DNA of 64,000 bases from Epiperipatus broadwayi (lineage: Eukaryota > Onychophora > Udeonychophora > Euonychophora > Peripatidae), in assembly GCA_028023455.1 (NCBI GenBank), contig JAQFVV010006199.1, forward strand, positions 1,612,001-1,676,000, in the 5' to 3' direction. A model generated the notes under the pieces. It was not told the DNA's origin. It did no database searches and saw only the letters and a program-made list of their open reading frames with translations. Position numbers and translations under genes: made by a program. Shown one piece after another: positions 63,440-64,000 of this stretch. Position 1 is the stretch's first letter. The number at the start of each line of letters is the position of its first letter.

Positions 63440-64000
63440 GCCTATATTTTACTAAAAGCAGCAACTCATTTGAGTCTACATTACACCTAAACATCCAATT
63501 CCACTTTTCTACTTAATATATATCAAGGTATTTACATTTCATTCACATTCTCAATTTGATATCCATTCAAGCCAAAAGTTGCTGAAGATGCTTCTTCCAA
63601 CACTGTCTGATGTAGAACTATCTGAAAAAATTACTTAACCATATTATATTCAAAACATTAAGTACATTGTGTAAATTGTATTTTGACTGAGAGAAGATAA
63701 CACAATCATCTGCAGACTGTAAATCTGGAATCAAAGAAGTTAAAGTTTTTGATTTTTCTTTTAATTCACATTAAAAATTATATTATCAAATCTGCATCAC
63801 ATTTTGACTCTTAATATATTAATCCAACTATAAATAGTTCCAAGAGTCATAATTATAAAAATCAAAAGAATGTGGAATAAGTACACATTCTTGTTGAACA
63901 CCAGTTTTCATTTCAAATACCTGTTTTTTTTTAGTTGCAATATTAAAAAACTTTTTCTCACAACTTCTTAACTTCAAGGAGTGCTATTAGACTTGTTCAA
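63440..64000 (-). pseudogene. Decayed LINE RT, continuing past the window end
   Basis: On the minus strand VFEMKTGVQQECVLIPHSF at 63865-63923 fits the RT block FxxxxGVKQGCVLAPTLF. DLQSADDCVIFSQSKYNLHN at about 63675-63735 carries the intact catalytic Asp pair (family: LxYADDCALxAxSxxxLQ). Further on, NVNECKYL in shifted frame near 63530 resembles the VxxFxYLG block. It is the same LINE type as the split plus-strand copy at 51190-55560, in the opposite direction. Stops and frameshifts make it inactive. The upstream part of the gene lies outside the window. Confidence 0.8.

Noticed and set aside
1-64000. CRISPR arrays, operons or bacterial signals
   Set aside because: No regularly spaced identical direct repeats and no coding density. 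All content fits an animal nuclear genome.

Overview
The window looks like non-coding, repeat-filled DNA from an animal (metazoan) nuclear genome. By eye it is only about a quarter G+C. It has long A and T runs, (TA)n and (CA)n microsatellites and no dense coding strand. Nothing looks bacterial, and there are no operons, rRNA or convincing functional tRNA genes. I found no host protein-coding gene. The open frames of 60-100 codons fit chance in this base composition; the few longer or meaningful ones belong to transposable elements. The mixture (RTE-type LINEs, an L1/Tx1-type LINE, ZBED5-like hAT, SETMAR-like mariner, short tRNA-Gly-like SINEs) is typical of invertebrate animals, but I cannot name the species.

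Layout: 1-2430 quiet, with a 75-bp tandem duplication. 2440-5110: a decayed but nearly complete RTE-type LINE (+). 5560-6070 and 7365-7440: two related LINE 3' fragments. 7641-7762: SINE 1. 10170-10870: weak LINE remnant. 14000-15250: LINE remnant (-). 15418-15697 and 20556-20888: two copies of one large fold-back repeat. 16640-17085: RTE remnant (-), abutting a hAT transposon (17106-19459) that itself carries SINE 2. 22620-24055: a 5'-truncated L1/Tx1-type LINE, the freshest insertion here, with 18-bp target-site duplications. 24590-26218: a mariner pseudogene among three copies of a long repeat. 26267-26434: a palindromic MITE. 26440-34700: almost nothing recognisable. 34750-36000: LINE remnant (-). 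39349-39575: another palindromic MITE. 44150-45300: LINE remnant (-). 48766-48891: SINE 3. 50506-50738: 118-bp tandem duplication. 51190-55560: a second LINE type (+), split by about 2.5 kb of unidentified DNA. 56052-56572 and 57263-57870: two hAT-derived elements. 59690-60300: RTE remnant (+). 60318-61715: a 1.4-kb palindrome made of tandem pairs of a ~404-bp unit. 63440-64000: LINE remnant (-) running off the end.

These elements do not cooperate as a system. They record a sequence of insertions: old RTE-like LINEs and fold-back elements first, then hAT and mariner, then SINEs and the L1/Tx1-type LINE. I found no clear undescribed biological system. The most unusual structures are the 60.3-61.7 kb palindrome, the two-copy fold-back family at 15.4/20.6 kb, and the three-copy long repeat around the mariner.
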